Origin: CAZVWW01 sp964631265 | GTDB taxonomy: Bacteria; Thermotogota; Thermotogae; MWEM01 | Length of the DNA stretch: 13,852 nt | Assembly (NCBI GenBank): GCA_964631265.1 | Contig: CAZVWW010000060.1 | Span: forward strand, 1-13,852 | Direction of reading: 5' to 3' | Part shown: positions 13,832-13,852 of the stretch, in pieces | Layout: every line of letters begins with the position of its first letter | Position numbering within the stretch: the first letter of the stretch is position 1 | The notes under the pieces: model-generated | Seen by the model: only the letters and a program-made list of their open reading frames with translations | Database searches by the model: none | Told to the model about the DNA's origin: nothing | Translations under genes and position numbers: made by a program

Positions 13832-13852
13832 ACTCACACCACCAATCATTAA

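Noticed and set aside
13832..13849. Upstream ATG at 13849 as the ridA start
   Set aside because: The six extra residues are atypical, and the GGTGG site is correctly placed for the ATG at 13831.

Overview
The window reads as ordinary, densely packed bacterial chromosome. Three things suggest a diderm (Gram-negative-type) bacterium: an HlyD-like periplasmic adaptor, a pilin-like prepilin, and an ABC solute-binding protein whose signal peptide has no lipobox cysteine. I could not place the organism more precisely. Most genes have clear Shine-Dalgarno sites and sigma70-type promoters. I see no rRNA, tRNA, CRISPR array, insertion sequence or phage gene.

Layout. (1) Positions 1-1155: the first codons of a gene leaving the left edge on the minus strand, a divergent promoter region, and a membrane-anchored alpha/beta hydrolase on the plus strand. 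(2) Positions 1178-4283, minus strand: an ABC importer operon of the COG2984/COG4120/COG1101 (TrpXYZ-like) type, in the order binding protein, permease, ATPase. It ends at a bidirectional terminator shared with the hydrolase. (3) Positions 4351-13223, plus strand: seven tightly packed or overlapping genes behind one good promoter. They are a pilin-like protein, argS, mnmE, a TM0106-type RecB/RNase H-like protein, a HAD-IIA phosphatase, a 760-residue charged protein of unknown function, and an HlyD-like adaptor. (4) Positions 13224-13444: a convergent intergenic region with three degenerate repeats and several hairpins. (5) Positions 13445-13831, minus strand: a RidA family enamine/imine deaminase.

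The most notable find is in the ABC operon leader (4065-4283, minus strand). A strong promoter is followed by an unannotated 32-codon ORF with its own ribosome binding site. It contains an extreme aromatic run, YSYFYFTW (Tyr, Phe and Trp make up six... of eight: three Tyr, two Phe, one Trp). Downstream is a perfect 10-bp terminator followed by eight U. The end of the small ORF can form a 10-bp antiterminator with the 5' arm of that terminator. This has the architecture of a translation-dependent attenuator. It predicts that the importer responds to, and probably carries, aromatic amino acids.

Other points of interest: the RecB-like half of the TM0106 protein keeps four cysteines but seems to lack PD-(D/E)XK catalytic residues, while its DEDD-type exonuclease half looks intact. 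The permease carries an extra hydrophilic loop. A perfect inverted repeat lies just inside the HAD gene. The unknown 760-residue protein is co-transcribed with an adaptor that has no visible transporter partner.
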